This document shows, one piece after another, positions 1-8,833 of a stretch of DNA of 64,000 nt. The stretch comes from Agrobacterium leguminum (GTDB lineage Bacteria > Pseudomonadota > Alphaproteobacteria > Rhizobiales > Rhizobiaceae). Below the pieces are notes generated by a model. That model was not told the DNA's origin. It made no database searches and worked only from the letters and a program-made list of their open reading frames with translations. The stretch's first letter is position 1. Every line of letters begins with the position of its first letter. Location of the stretch: assembly GCF_015704895.1 (NCBI RefSeq), contig NZ_JADQWB010000002.1, positions 1 through 64,000 on the forward strand. The letters run 5' to 3'. A program made the position numbers and the translations under genes.

Positions 1-77
1 GAATGAAGCGACAAGAGGGCGTCTTGCCGATCTCCCCCCTTGAGGGGGAGATGCCCGGCAGGGCAGAGGGGGGTGAA
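1..77. repeat. Dispersed intergenic inverted-repeat element, copy A
   Basis: The first 77 bases are present again at 15566-15642 in inverted orientation, with a single difference (base 21, G here and C there). The element contains its own internal palindrome around CTCCCCCTTGAGGGGGAG. It lies just beyond the 3' end of glyS. Short palindromic intergenic mosaic elements are known from rhizobia; whether this one belongs to a named family cannot be decided from the sequence alone. It may continue to the left of the window. Confidence 0.85.
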
Positions 78-114
78 CCAAGAACGCTGACATACCTGGC
101 CACCCCGAAACCCC

Positions 115-2268
115 TCACCCCGTAATCTTCGAGAAATCCGCAACCGTTCCGGTGGCTTCGCGAATAGCCTTCAGCAGCGCCAGACGGTTTGCACGGATGG
201 CCGCATCCTCGTCATTAACGAGCACATCCTCAAAGAACTTGTCGACAGGAGCACGAAGTGTGGAGAGCGCCTGCATGGCGGAGCGGAAATCCTCGCCCGC
301 AACAGCCTTCGCAGCGTCGGCAGAGGCGGTCTTGATCGCCGCATAAAGCGCCTTTTCGGCATCGAGCTTCAACAGCTCTTCCGAGACGCCATCGGCCACC
401 ACGGTCCCCTTCTTTTCCTCGGCAGCCAGAAGCTGGGTGGCGCGCTTGGCGCCTGCGAGAAGGTTGCGGCCATCCTCGCCGGTGATGAAGGCGGTGAGCG
501 CCTCGACACGGCGGGCGATCATAAGCAGATCGTCGGATTCCGGCGTCAGGACAGCGTCGATCAGATCGTAACGCGCGCCGAGGTCGCGCAGATAGACTTT
601 CAGGCGATCATGGAAGAAGGAGAGAAGGTCCGGGTCCTTTGCAACGCTCAGCAGCGGAAGCCGCACGTTCTTCTCAAGCAGAATGCGCACCACGCCCAGC
701 GCCGCACGGCGCAGCGCGAAGGGATCCTTGGAGCCGGTCGGCTTCTCGTCGATGGCCCAGAAACCAACGAGTGTATCGAGCTTGTCGGCCAGAGCGACCG
801 TGATCGCCACCTTGTCGGCCGGCAGGCGGTCGGAGGGACCCTGCGGCTTGTAATGGTCTTCGATGGCGGCGGCGACGCTTTCGTTTTCGCCCTGCAGCGT
901 CGCATATTTGCGGCCCATCAAGCCCTGAAGCTCGGGGAATTCGCCGACGGCTTCGGTGCGCAGGTCGGCCTTGGCCAGCACCACGGCGCGGTCCACCAGA
1001 TCGGCATCGGCGCCGACAACCGGAGCCAGCGCCTTGGCCAGTTCGCGAATACGGGCCACGCGCTCACCCTGCGTGCCGAGCTTGGCATGGAAGGTGACGT
1101 TCAGCGCATCGAGCTTCGCCATGCGCTGATCGAGCGGCTTCTTGAGATCGAGGCCGAATTTCGCAGCCGAATCTTTCAGCGTTTCGAGATCGGGCAGATC
1201 GCCCTGGTCGCGGTTCCAGAAGTGGCGGGCATCCGACAGGCGGGCGCGCACGACCTTGCCGTTGCCATGGATGATTTCCTTGCCGCCATCGCTCGCCTCG
1301 ATGTTCGAGATCAGGATGAAGCGGTTGGAAAGACCTTCTTCCGCACCCTGATTGCGGGTGACGAAACACTTCTGGTTGGTCTTGATGGTGAGGCGAATGA
1401 TTTCCGCAGGGATCTGCAGGTAATCTTCCTCGAAGGTGCCCATCAGCACCTGCGGCCATTCGACGAGGCCGGAGACTTCTTCCAGCAGGCCTTCATCTTC
1501 CACCAGTTCGAGACCGTTGGCGAAAGCGAGATCCTTGGCGTCGTGCAGGATGATATCCTTGCGGCGCTCGGCATCGAGAATGACCTTCGCCTTTTCGAGG
1601 CTCGAGACATAATCCTCGAAACGGCGCACGGTGATCGGGCCCGGCGCATGGAAACGATGGCCATAGGTGACGTTGCCGGCGACGATGCCGTCGATCACGA
1701 AAGGAATGACCTGGGTTTCGTCATGTTCGGGGCCGAACAGGCAGACGATGGATTGCAGCGGCCGCACCCAGCGCAGGCTTTCCGAGCCCTTGCCTTCGAT
1801 GCCGGCATAGCTCGAACCCTTCGGCATGGAGGCCGGGCCGGAGCGCATGGATTTCGGCCAGGGGAAGGAACGGATGATGCCGGGCATCACCTCGGCGATG
1901 ATCTCTTCCGCCGGACGGCCGGGCTTGTTGATGATGGCGATGTAGAAATCGCCCTTCTTCGGATCGGAAACGACCTGAGCCTCGGAAATATCGTTGAGGC
2001 CGGCGCCGCGCAGAAAGCCTTCGATGGCCTTTTCATTGGCGTCGGTGCGCGGGCCCTTCTTTTCTTCACGCACATCGGCGGAGCGGGCGTTGAGGCCGCG
2101 AATATCCAGCGTCAGGCGGCGCGGCGTCCAATATTCGCGCGCACCCTCATAGGTCAGCCCTCTCTCCACCAAGGCATCGGTGACGAGTTTCTTCAGATCG
2201 CCCGCCGCCTTGCGCTGCATGCGGGCAGGGATTTCCTCGGAGCGGAGTTCAAGCAGAAGATCGGGCAT
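115..2268 (-). CDS. glyS: Glycyl-tRNA synthetase beta subunit
   Basis: A 717-residue protein with the typical GlyS N-terminus ([15 protein letters not shown], residues 4-18) and a C-terminal HD/anticodon-binding half. In the bacterial alpha2-beta2 enzyme the beta subunit supplies tRNA recognition, and aminoacylation of tRNA-Gly takes place with GlyQ in the cytoplasm. Length fits the family (about 690-720). It is the last gene of a leftward run that begins with glyQ at 6880-7899; the two subunit genes are separated here by a small secreted protein, lemA, aroA and a DUF2207 protein instead of being adjacent. The ATG start lies directly before the conserved N-terminus. The large ORF on the opposite strand is a codon-bias shadow. 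Confidence 0.97.
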   Translation of the reverse strand: MPDLLLELRSEEIPARMQRKAAGDLKKLVTDALVERGLTYEGAREYWTPRRLTLDIRGLNARSADVREEKKGPRTDANEKAIEGFLRGAGLNDISEAQVVSDPKKGDFYIAIINKPGRPAEEIIAEVMPGIIRSFPWPKSMRSGPASMPKGSSYAGIEGKGSESLRWVRPLQSIVCLFGPEHDETQVIPFVIDGIVAGNVTYGHRFHAPGPITVRRFEDYVSSLEKAKVILDAERRKDIILHDAKDLAFANGLELVEDEGLLEEVSGLVEWPQVLMGTFEEDYLQIPAEIIRLTIKTNQKCFVTRNQGAEEGLSNRFILISNIEASDGGKEIIHGNGKVVRARLSDARHFWNRDQGDLPDLETLKDSAAKFGLDLKKPLDQRMAKLDALNVTFHAKLGTQGERVARIRELAKALAPVVGADADLVDRAVVLAKADLRTEAVGEFPELQGLMGRKYATLQGENESVAAAIEDHYKPQGPSDRLPADKVAITVALADKLDTLVGFWAIDEKPTGSKDPFALRRAALGVVRILLEKNVRLPLLSVAKDPDLLSFFHDRLKVYLRDLGARYDLIDAVLTPESDDLLMIARRVEALTAFITGEDGRNLLAGAKRATQLLAAEEKKGTVVADGVSEELLKLDAEKALYAAIKTASADAAKAVAGEDFRSAMQALSTLRAPVDKFFEDVLVNDEDAAIRANRLALLKAIREATGTVADFSKITG

Positions 2269-2393
2269 GGGATAAGGACTTTATCTTTGTATCTTTTGTC
2301 GGACGATGTATGCCGTGAAAAACGACAGGTCGGCTTAGCAAGCAACGCGGCAAAAGTCACCAAGGCATTCGGTTAAATTACCGCCGGCGGGCG

Positions 2394-4331
2394 TTACCAG
2401 CCGCCACCACCACCACCGCCGCCGCCGGAGCCGGAAAAACCGCCGCCGCCACCGCCCGAAAAGCTGGAGCCGGACGAGCTGACAGGCTGGGGAATGGTCG
2501 AGGCGATAGTGTTCGCCATGGAGGTGGAAAAGCCGCCGATCCTGTCGCCAAAGGTTCCGTAATTGCTGCCCGCATACCAGCCGGGCGCATAACTTGCAGC
2601 AGCGGCACCGGCGGCAGCCGTGGCAAGCCAGGCCTCGAAGGTGCGGCTCCACGGTTTTTCGACGCCAAGCGCCACGGCATAGGGTAGCAACGTCTCGAAA
2701 TGCTGCGGCGACATGGCCGGCGCGCCGGCCATGTTCATCCGGTCCTTTTCCGCCAGCGTCAGATAGGTTCGGAGCCCTTCGATGCCATCCATCAGCTTGC
2801 GGCCGAGCGGCGTCGGCGCGCCCATCAGGAACAGGAACAGCGCGTTGGTCAGCACGATGCCACCAATGGCGGCCAGCGCCAGCGACTTGGTGTCATGCGT
2901 CACATCCAGCAGGATTTGCGTGGCGATGCCGCCAATGGCGGAAAAGGCCACGAAACCGGCAAAGGCCAGCATGACGATGCCGCCGATACGCTTGCGCAAC
3001 GGCGCGCCGCGCGAGAATTGGCGGCCGATGCCGATCGACAGGATGCTGAAGAAGAAGGCGAAAAAGCCGAAGACGAGGACGGCGGCAATGGCGCTTTCAT
3101 CCAGATCGCCGAAGATCAACGTCGCGACGATGAGGGCGATGCTGAGGAAGATGCCGAAGACGGTGTAACCGGCATTGCTGCGGTAATATTTGCCGCGATG
3201 TTCTTTTTCTATCGCCGCGCGGAACTGTTTTCCAACTTTTTCCACCTCCGCCCCATGGGCCTTGTCGATAGTCAGCGTCTCGCCCGAGCCGCCGATGGAG
3301 GAAAGCAGCGTCTTCTGGCCGGTCGGCAGATCGGCGGCGGTTGCCTTTTCGGTGCGACGAATTACGATCGAATTCTTCAGGTCTTCCAGAACGACATAAC
3401 CCTTCACCGCAAGATCAAGGGCCGAGGCAGAGAGCGCCGTCCAGCCGGCACCGGAAAAGCCCCTGTTATCGACGTAATTGACCAGAGCTGGAGAAAGCCC
3501 CTCCGGCGCATCCCAGCGCGGCACGACCACGCCCTTCGCCGGATCGCGGCCGACGGCGAACCAGGCGCGCAGGTAATAGAGCAGCACGGCGAAAAGCCCG
3601 CCGCCCGAAAGCAGAATGGCGAGATTATCCCGCAGCCACCAGCCCGCCTCCTGCGAGGTGTCCGGTGCGGCAATCGCGCCCTTGGGCAGCTTGACGGCGA
3701 CCGTCATGCCCTCGCCCACCGTGAAGGGGCGGGTGGAGGCGAAGAATACCTCGTTACCTTCGTTCAGAATGCGCGCATCCTTGCCCTTCGCACCCAGAGG
3801 ACCGGTGAAGACGGCCGTATCCGTGGCCCTGACGCCCTGCGGCAGAGTGATGGTGGCGGAAATCTCGCCCATGGGGAATTGCCAGCCATTGCCGGTGACA
3901 TTCCAGGTCAGCTCGTCATAATCGCTGAAATAGCGGATCTGCCGGGCGGTGGTGTAGGTGATCTGGAAGATATGCTCGCCGGTCGGCAGAAAGCGGTCGG
4001 CGCTGCCGGTATAGATGCGGATGCCGCCATCGATAGTTTCGGTGCGCCAGTTTTCCGGCGCGCCATCGCGCTCCACCGAAACGACGTTGAAATCCACCTT
4101 GGTGCGGCGGTTATTCGCATCCAGCGCATAAAGCGGGAAATCGCGGAAGATGCCGCGTTTGATGTTCTGGCCTTCGGCCCGGGCGGTGATGGTTTCCGTC
4201 ACCGTCAGCTTGCCATCCGCCGCAACCTCGACGACGGAATGGTAGGAGCGGATGAATTCCTCCGCAAAGGCCGGGAAGGCCGCGCCCAGGAAGACGAACA
4301 GCGCGAGAAGTCTTGCGGCGATGGTCTTCAC
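2394..4331 (-). CDS. DUF2207 predicted membrane protein
   Basis: The 645-residue protein has a cleavable signal peptide (residues 1-23, ending AFA), then an extracytoplasmic DUF2207 beta-rich domain (about 24-220). A transmembrane segment follows near 235-255, then a cytoplasmic region, a cluster of hydrophobic segments (about 395-520) and a C-terminal tail made almost entirely of glycine and serine, ending in a run of glycines and Trp. DUF2207 proteins are frequent neighbours of LemA, and lemA is indeed two genes upstream. The molecular function is unknown. The gap to the upstream aroA is only 21 bases, so the two are probably co-transcribed. The glycine-rich tail with a terminal aromatic residue is characteristic of this family and of TPM-domain proteins. 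Confidence 0.85.
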   Translation of the reverse strand: MKTIAARLLALFVFLGAAFPAFAEEFIRSYHSVVEVAADGKLTVTETITARAEGQNIKRGIFRDFPLYALDANNRRTKVDFNVVSVERDGAPENWRTETIDGGIRIYTGSADRFLPTGEHIFQITYTTARQIRYFSDYDELTWNVTGNGWQFPMGEISATITLPQGVRATDTAVFTGPLGAKGKDARILNEGNEVFFASTRPFTVGEGMTVAVKLPKGAIAAPDTSQEAGWWLRDNLAILLSGGGLFAVLLYYLRAWFAVGRDPAKGVVVPRWDAPEGLSPALVNYVDNRGFSGAGWTALSASALDLAVKGYVVLEDLKNSIVIRRTEKATAADLPTGQKTLLSSIGGSGETLTIDKAHGAEVEKVGKQFRAAIEKEHRGKYYRSNAGYTVFGIFLSIALIVATLIFGDLDESAIAAVLVFGFFAFFFSILSIGIGRQFSRGAPLRKRIGGIVMLAFAGFVAFSAIGGIATQILLDVTHDTKSLALAAIGGIVLTNALFLFLMGAPTPLGRKLMDGIEGLRTYLTLAEKDRMNMAGAPAMSPQHFETLLPYAVALGVEKPWSRTFEAWLATAAAGAAAASYAPGWYAGSNYGTFGDRIGGFSTSMANTIASTIPQPVSSSGSSFSGGGGGGFSGSGGGGGGGGGW

Positions 4332-4352
4332 GGGCGGTCCCTCCTCAATGGC

Positions 4353-5630
4353 TCAGTGCTGCGGCTCGGCAGCGCTTTCCTTTTCGGTGTAGTCGACGCC
4401 CAGCGAGGCGAGCGCTTTCCAGTAACCGGGATAGGTCTTGCCGACGCAGGCCGGATTCTGGATGGCAATGCCGCCGATCTTCAGCGCCGCCAGCGCAAAG
4501 CTCATGGCGATGCGGTGGTCGGCAAAAGTGTCGATGGAGGCCTTGACCGTCTGGCCCGAAAGAGCCGGATCGGCATGTACGATCAGGTCGTCGCCCTCCT
4601 CATGCGCCAGACCGTCACGGATTTCGTTGAGGCCGAGCGAGACGGCGCGGATACGGTCGCATTCCTTGACGCGCAGATTGGCGATGCCGACGAAACGCAC
4701 CGGCGTCTCGTTGAAGGCGGCCAGAACCGCGATGGTCGGAATGGCGTCCTGCATCTGCGAACCGTCGATTTCGGCGGGCAGGTGCGGAAACTTGGCCATG
4801 ACGTCGTAGGCCTTGGCGTCCGGCTGGGTGAACTTATCGGCGGGCGTGCCGATATCGATTGCGCCGCCGGTCAGAAGCTCTGCACCCCAGAGATAGGTGG
4901 CGGCGGAGGCATCCGGCTCGATGTGGAAATCGGTGGCCGTATAACCCGTCGGATGCACGCGCCAGATCGCGTTGCTGACCCGCTCCACCTTAGCGCCGAA
5001 GGCTTCCATGGCTGATGTGGTGAGGTCGATATAGCCCTTGGCGCCGATTTCCTCACCCTTGAGGACGATATCGACAGGCTTGTCGCCGCAGGCGGCCGCC
5101 ATCAAAAGTGCCGACACATATTGGCTGGAGAGGTTGGCATCGATGGTGACGCTGCCCTTCGGGAACCCTGTGCCCTTGCCGCAGACGGTGACGGGCGGGC
5201 AGCCGGTCGGCGCTTCCGCCTCGACACCGAGGGAGCGCAGGGCCTCCACCAGCGGCATGATCGGGCGTTTGCGCATGTGCTCGTCGCCATCGATGATGAC
5301 GGCGCCATCCACAAGCGCGGCAGCCGCAGTGAGGAAGCGTGTGGCGGTGCCTGCATTGCCGAGGAAAAGCGGCTTTTCCGGCTGCTGCAATACACCCGTG
5401 CCTTCCACCACAAAGGTGGTGGCATCAGGCTCGGTGACCTTGACGCCCATCTCGCGCAGGGCTTCGGCCATATAAAGCGTGTCGTCGCTTTTCAGTGCGC
5501 CGGTCAGGCGGCTTTTGCCCTTGGCAAGACCGGCCAGGAGAAGCGCACGATTGGTGATGGATTTGGAGCCGGGCGGCTCGACCTTGCCGGAAAGCGGATG
5601 GCCGGGCGGGGTGATGGTCAGTTCGATCAT
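4353..5630 (-). CDS. aroA: 3-phosphoshikimate 1-carboxyvinyltransferase (EPSP synthase)
   Basis: A 425-residue EPSP synthase that transfers enolpyruvate from PEP to shikimate 3-phosphate in the pathway to chorismate. Visible signatures are PGSKSITNR (20-28, PEP/S3P-binding lysine K23), LGNAGTATR (90-98), SSQYVSALLM (168-177), the catalytic aspartate in QDAIP (D295), VKECDRI (E323), FADHRIAM (369-376) and KTYPGYW near the C-terminus. The motifs are of the class I type and unlike the CP4 (class II) enzyme known from Agrobacterium. The PEP/glyphosate loop carries Thr97 and Phe99 where E. coli has Met99 and Pro101. The gene sits between lemA and the DUF2207 gene, a pair usually adjacent. A second aroA elsewhere in the genome cannot be excluded. 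Confidence 0.93.
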   Translation of the reverse strand: MIELTITPPGHPLSGKVEPPGSKSITNRALLLAGLAKGKSRLTGALKSDDTLYMAEALREMGVKVTEPDATTFVVEGTGVLQQPEKPLFLGNAGTATRFLTAAAALVDGAVIIDGDEHMRKRPIMPLVEALRSLGVEAEAPTGCPPVTVCGKGTGFPKGSVTIDANLSSQYVSALLMAAACGDKPVDIVLKGEEIGAKGYIDLTTSAMEAFGAKVERVSNAIWRVHPTGYTATDFHIEPDASAATYLWGAELLTGGAIDIGTPADKFTQPDAKAYDVMAKFPHLPAEIDGSQMQDAIPTIAVLAAFNETPVRFVGIANLRVKECDRIRAVSLGLNEIRDGLAHEEGDDLIVHADPALSGQTVKASIDTFADHRIAMSFALAALKIGGIAIQNPACVGKTYPGYWKALASLGVDYTEKESAAEPQH

Positions 5631-5717
5631 GATTATCGTCTTGTCAAAGAATGCGGCGCGGGGCCGGATTATCGGAATTTGAACGGGAGGTCTTAAGCCG
5701 CCGGGGGAACAGTGCGC

Positions 5718-6269
5718 TTAGAATTTCACGGTCGGCACGGCGCGGTCGGCCGGGTTCTCGATCTCGAAATAGGGCGCCTTGGCAAAGCCGAACTGGCCTG
5801 CAACCAGATTGGAGGGGAAGCTTTCCACCTTGACGTTGAGATCGCGGGCGGCGCCATTGTAATAACGGCGCGACATCTGCATTTCGCCTTCGATGGTCTC
5901 CAGCGAACGCTGCAATTCCAGAAAGTTCGTATTGGCCTTGAGATCGGGATAGGCTTCGGCAAGCGCGAAGAGTTTACCGAGCGCCTGCGACAGCAGCCCT
6001 TCCGCCTGGGCGCGGCCCTCGACATCGCCTGCCGGCACGGCCTGCGCCCGGTTACGCATGGCGATCACCTCCTCGAAGGTGCTCTTTTCATGCGCCGCGT
6101 AACCCTTCACGGTCTCGATGAGGTTGGGGATGAGATCGGCGCGGCGCTTCAGCTGCACGTCGATGCCCGACCACGCCTCTTCCTTCATCTGCCGCGCCTT
6201 GACGAGGCCGTTATAGATGAAAACGACATAAAGCGCGATTGCCGCGATGATTGCCAGCGTGATGAACAT
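5718..6269 (-). CDS. lemA: LemA family protein
   Basis: A 183-residue protein with one N-terminal transmembrane helix (about 1-20) followed by a helical-bundle LemA domain. Visible family features are YNGLVKARQMKEEAWSGIDVQ (in part residues 24-42), RADLIPNLIETVKGYAAHE and the C-terminal FNGAARDLN-like motif, here YNGAARDLNVKVESFPSN. LemA proteins are membrane-anchored with the bulk outside the cytoplasm; their role is not settled, although association with DUF2207/TPM proteins and envelope stress is common. The gene is followed, 87 bases on, by aroA and then the DUF2207 gene on the same strand. Confidence 0.92.
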   Translation of the reverse strand: MFITLAIIAAIALYVVFIYNGLVKARQMKEEAWSGIDVQLKRRADLIPNLIETVKGYAAHEKSTFEEVIAMRNRAQAVPAGDVEGRAQAEGLLSQALGKLFALAEAYPDLKANTNFLELQRSLETIEGEMQMSRRYYNGAARDLNVKVESFPSNLVAGQFGFAKAPYFEIENPADRAVPTVKF

Positions 6270-6388
6270 GAATTGCGATTCCCAGCTTCGTTGCGCGCAC
6301 GATAGCCGCTCATCGCCGCAAAGTCATGGGGCTTCGCTCATTCTGTCCGTTTTTGCCGAGAGGATAAAACCGCGACCAGTGCTGCGCG

Positions 6389-6769
6389 TCATTTATTGTA
6401 GACGGTGCAGTATAATCGCAGACCGGATGTTTTCCTTACAAAAACGGTGTGTGAGGCAAGCCTGTAGCCGCGTTCGGCCCAATAGTCCTTGTTCTCACCC
6501 AGATGATTCCAGCCGTCTATTCTCCAGTCGAGCATTTTCGAGTTTTGCGTGTAGTGCATGCGGACAAGCGCGCTACCGACATCGAGCGTCCGTTGGCCGC
6601 TGTCCTTGCAATCCATGCGGGTGACGATCATTCCGAAACTACGCAGCTTGTCTGCTCGGCGAAAGGCATCATTGCCGCTCATCCATTCAGTCGTTTCGGC
6701 AGCCGCAGCGTTGCCGAGGAAACATGCAAGCATCAATACAGGCAAAAAAACTAAGCTTCTAATATTCAT
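6389..6769 (-). CDS. Small secreted protein, function unknown
   Basis: A protein of 126 residues from the ATG at 6769, which is preceded by GGA at a good distance; upstream in-frame GTG/ATG codons at 6784 and 6781 have no such signal. The N-terminus is a Sec signal peptide (MNIRSLVFLPVLMLACFLGN then AAAA), with likely cleavage before ETTEW. The mature part of about 100 residues contains two cysteines (DCKD and LYCTVYN) that could form a disulfide in the periplasm. No family is recognised. Codon use is less GC-biased than in the neighbouring genes, and the surrounding intergenic sequence is AT-rich, which hints at a lineage-specific or acquired gene. Confidence 0.6.
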   Translation of the reverse strand: MNIRSLVFLPVLMLACFLGNAAAAETTEWMSGNDAFRRADKLRSFGMIVTRMDCKDSGQRTLDVGSALVRMHYTQNSKMLDWRIDGWNHLGENKDYWAERGYRLASHTVFVRKTSGLRLYCTVYNK

Positions 6770-6809
6770 AATCAAATCCATCACGATGTTTCACATAACC
6801 AATCAACAC

Positions 6810-6838
6810 AAAATAAAAGGCCGTCAAGAACGGCCTTT
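6810..6838 (-). terminator. Intrinsic terminator downstream of glyQ
   Basis: On the minus strand a perfect 9-bp stem (AAAGGCCGT and its complement, arms at 816-824 and 830-838 within 6.8 kb, loop of 5) is followed by TTTTATTTT. It lies 42 bases after the glyQ stop codon. This separates glyQ transcriptionally from lemA, aroA and glyS. Confidence 0.85.
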
Positions 6839-6879
6839 CAAATTCATTAGAAGCTTCGGCTTGAATCTGCCTTCAAAAA

Positions 6880-7899
6880 TCAGGCGGCCCTGTTCCAGTT
6901 CAGCCCGCCCGCATCCGTCAGCAGGAAGGCTTCGCCGCAGGCTTTCGCCAGCGTGCGCACGCGCAGGATATAGCTCTGGCGTTCCGTGACCGAAATTACG
7001 CCGCGTGCATCCAGAAGGTTGAAGACGTGGCTGGCCTTGATGCACTGGTCATAGGCCGGGAACACGCATTTGTGCAGGCGCTGATTGTCATTATCACCGG
7101 GCGCACCGGCGGCGAGAAGCGCCTGGCATTCCTTTTCGGCGTCGATGAAATGGCGATGCAGCATGGCGGTGTCGGCGAATTCGAAGTTATGGCGGGAATA
7201 TTCCTGCTCGGCCTGCAGGAAAACGTCGCCATAGGAAATCTTCTCTTCGCCCTCGCGTCCGTTGAAGTTCAGGTCATAGACATTGTCGACGCCCTGAACA
7301 TACATGGCGAGACGCTCCAGACCATAGGTCAACTCGCCAGCGACCGGCGAGCACTCGATGCCGCAAACCTGCTGGAAATAGGTGAACTGCGACACTTCCA
7401 TGCCGTCGCACCAGCATTCCCAGCCGAGACCCCAGGCGCCGAGCGTCGGGCTTTCCCAGTCGTCTTCGACGAAACGCACGTCATGCAGCAGCGGATCGAG
7501 GCCGATCGCCTTCAGCGAACCGAGATAGAGTTCCTGCAGGTTGGAAGGGTTGGGCTTCAGAATGACCTGATACTGATAATAATGCTGCAGGCGGTTGGGG
7601 TTTTCACCGTAACGGCCGTCGGACGGGCGGCGCGAGGGCTGCACATAGGCCGCCTTCCATGGCTTGGGACCAAGCGCGCGCAGCGTCGTCGCCGGATGAA
7701 ACGTGCCCGCGCCCACTTCCATATCGTAGGGCTGCAGCACCGCGCAGCCCTTGTCGGCCCAGTAATTATGCAGCGTCAGGATCAGCGCCTGAAAGGAACG
7801 CTTCGGGTTCATATGGTCGGGAACATCGGTCATTGCAGTCATCGCGGCGTTAGGAGGACAAGTAAGCATTGACTTACTTCGGATGCGGACTGGTGCCAC
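6880..7899 (-). CDS. glyQ: Glycyl-tRNA synthetase alpha subunit
   Basis: The catalytic (class II) alpha subunit, which with GlyS charges tRNA-Gly. The conserved domain starts at [18 protein letters not shown] (residue 30 of the longest frame) and contains [35 protein letters not shown] and the family ending near [14 protein letters not shown]. The longest frame gives 339 residues, about 30 more than usual; ATGs at 7842 (MTAMTDV) or 7812 (MNPKRS) are more likely starts, but none has a strong ribosome-binding site, so the 5' boundary is uncertain. It is followed by an intrinsic terminator and is separated from glyS by four genes. Confidence 0.95.
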   Translation of the reverse strand: MAPVRIRSKSMLTCPPNAAMTAMTDVPDHMNPKRSFQALILTLHNYWADKGCAVLQPYDMEVGAGTFHPATTLRALGPKPWKAAYVQPSRRPSDGRYGENPNRLQHYYQYQVILKPNPSNLQELYLGSLKAIGLDPLLHDVRFVEDDWESPTLGAWGLGWECWCDGMEVSQFTYFQQVCGIECSPVAGELTYGLERLAMYVQGVDNVYDLNFNGREGEEKISYGDVFLQAEQEYSRHNFEFADTAMLHRHFIDAEKECQALLAAGAPGDNDNQRLHKCVFPAYDQCIKASHVFNLLDARGVISVTERQSYILRVRTLAKACGEAFLLTDAGGLNWNRAA

Positions 7900-7922
7900 G
7901 GCATGGCGTGAGGGTCAAGGTT

Positions 7923-8339
7923 TTATGCGTGGAGACGGGCAGTGAACGGGTTGACGATCTTCATTCGCCCGTCAACGGTAAGACCGTCATGCATGTCTTC
8001 CGAGAGGAATACGGTGCTTTCAGCCTCCAGGGCTGCTGCTACCATCAATGCATCATAGAAGGCGAAGTTATATTTATCGACAAGATCGACGGCGCTCGCA
8101 TTTAACTGCACATCGAGTTCAACGACTGTCACAGCCATTCGACGGAGACCATCCAGCGATCTGCGGATTTCGCCCCATTTTTGAGGCCACTTCCGCCGGA
8201 CTACACTGGCAAATTCATTGAATGCCTGAACGCTCGTCACATAAGGTTTCGAAACGATCTCTTGGGCCTTGGATGACCGTTCGTCATCCAGAAAGGCATA
8301 GATAAAGATATTCGTATCGAGAAAGGGCAAATGGCTCAA
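7923..8339 (-). CDS. PIN-domain ribonuclease toxin (VapC family)
   Basis: A 138-residue PIN domain. The acidic metal-binding set is visible: D8 (LDTNIFIY), E42 (AFNEFAS), D96 (FYDALMVAAA) and D115 (LSEDMHDG). VapC toxins cleave specific RNAs, often initiator tRNA, and are held inactive by the antitoxin encoded just upstream. The start overlaps the antitoxin stop by 4 bases (ATGA type), the usual translational coupling for such pairs. All catalytic residues are present, so the toxin looks intact. The RNA target cannot be predicted from sequence. Confidence 0.88.
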   Translation of the reverse strand: MSHLPFLDTNIFIYAFLDDERSSKAQEIVSKPYVTSVQAFNEFASVVRRKWPQKWGEIRRSLDGLRRMAVTVVELDVQLNASAVDLVDKYNFAFYDALMVAAALEAESTVFLSEDMHDGLTVDGRMKIVNPFTARLHA

Positions 8340-8566
8340 CGCTCATTTGCCTCTTCGCGGTCGAATTTCCACCCGGGCGGGAGCTGCCAACGCTGAGCGC
8401 GAATATACGACAGTATCTTTTCGCGCTCTTCCTGCGAAATAGAAGCAGACGGTTCCTGTGTCGGCACAGAAACATCCACCTCGTCGCCCTCCTTTATGTG
8501 CAAGGCTTCCGCGACATCCGCCGGAATGCGGACCGCAAGACTATCGCCCCATTTCGTGACACGCAT
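8336..8566 (-). CDS. AbrB/MazE-type antitoxin (VapB family)
   Basis: A 76-residue protein with a swapped-hairpin AbrB DNA-binding domain at the N-terminus (MRVTKWGDSLAVRIPADVAE and KEGDEVDV, residues 1-34), followed by a charged tail that should wrap the toxin. It neutralises the PIN toxin at 7923-8339 and probably represses the shared promoter. The start is supported by a good Shine-Dalgarno sequence (AAGGAG) 6 bases upstream of the ATG. The pair lies between glyQ and the S49 peptidase operon. Confidence 0.88.
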   Translation of the reverse strand: MRVTKWGDSLAVRIPADVAEALHIKEGDEVDVSVPTQEPSASISQEEREKILSYIRAQRWQLPPGWKFDREEANER

Positions 8567-8590
8567 GACGGTCTCCTTACTCGAAAGCGA

Positions 8591-8616
8591 CTATAGCAAA
8601 TTCTGCGTTACAGAAA
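8591..8616 (-). promoter_or_regulatory. Candidate vapBC promoter and operator
   Basis: On the minus strand a -10-like TATAGT (about 8591-8596) lies 25 bases upstream of the antitoxin ATG. An inverted repeat TTCTG-N5-CAGAA (8601-8615) covers the position expected for the -35 element. AbrB-type antitoxins usually autoregulate by binding such repeats. This is inferred from sequence only. Confidence 0.4.
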
Positions 8617-8618
8617 AA

Positions 8619-8813
8619 TTATGTCTCATCCTCGCGCTTCACGCGGTATTCGCCGGTTTCCGGGTCCTTGATCAGCGTGCCGATGGCGCCGGTCTCGCGT
8701 TCCTTCTCGCGCTGTTTCGATTTCGCCGAGAGCTTTTCCGCATCGCGGACAAAGCGGCGGTATAGGATGACGGATCCCACCACCAGAAGAAGAATTGTAA
8801 TGAGCTGCGCCAT
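8619..8813 (-). CDS. Small single-pass membrane protein
   Basis: A 64-residue protein with one N-terminal transmembrane helix (ITILLLVVGSVILY, residues 5-18), followed by a highly charged segment (about 20-42) and a C-terminal KDPETGEYRVK motif. No named family is recognised. It begins 20 bases after the S49 peptidase stop on the same strand and is probably the last gene of that operon. The KDPETGEY motif and codon pattern look like a conserved real gene. Confidence 0.7.
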   Translation of the reverse strand: MAQLITILLLVVGSVILYRRFVRDAEKLSAKSKQREKERETGAIGTLIKDPETGEYRVKREDET

Positions 8814-8833
8814 AAGGCTTTATTCCCGAGACA

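Noticed and set aside
610..2376. 588-codon open frame opposite glyS
   Set aside because: Glycyl-tRNA synthetase beta is unmistakable on the other strand; long antisense frames are common in GC-rich codon-biased genes.
2700..5015. 771-codon open frame opposite the DUF2207 gene and aroA
   Set aside because: It crosses two well-supported genes and the gap between them and has no domain-like sequence.
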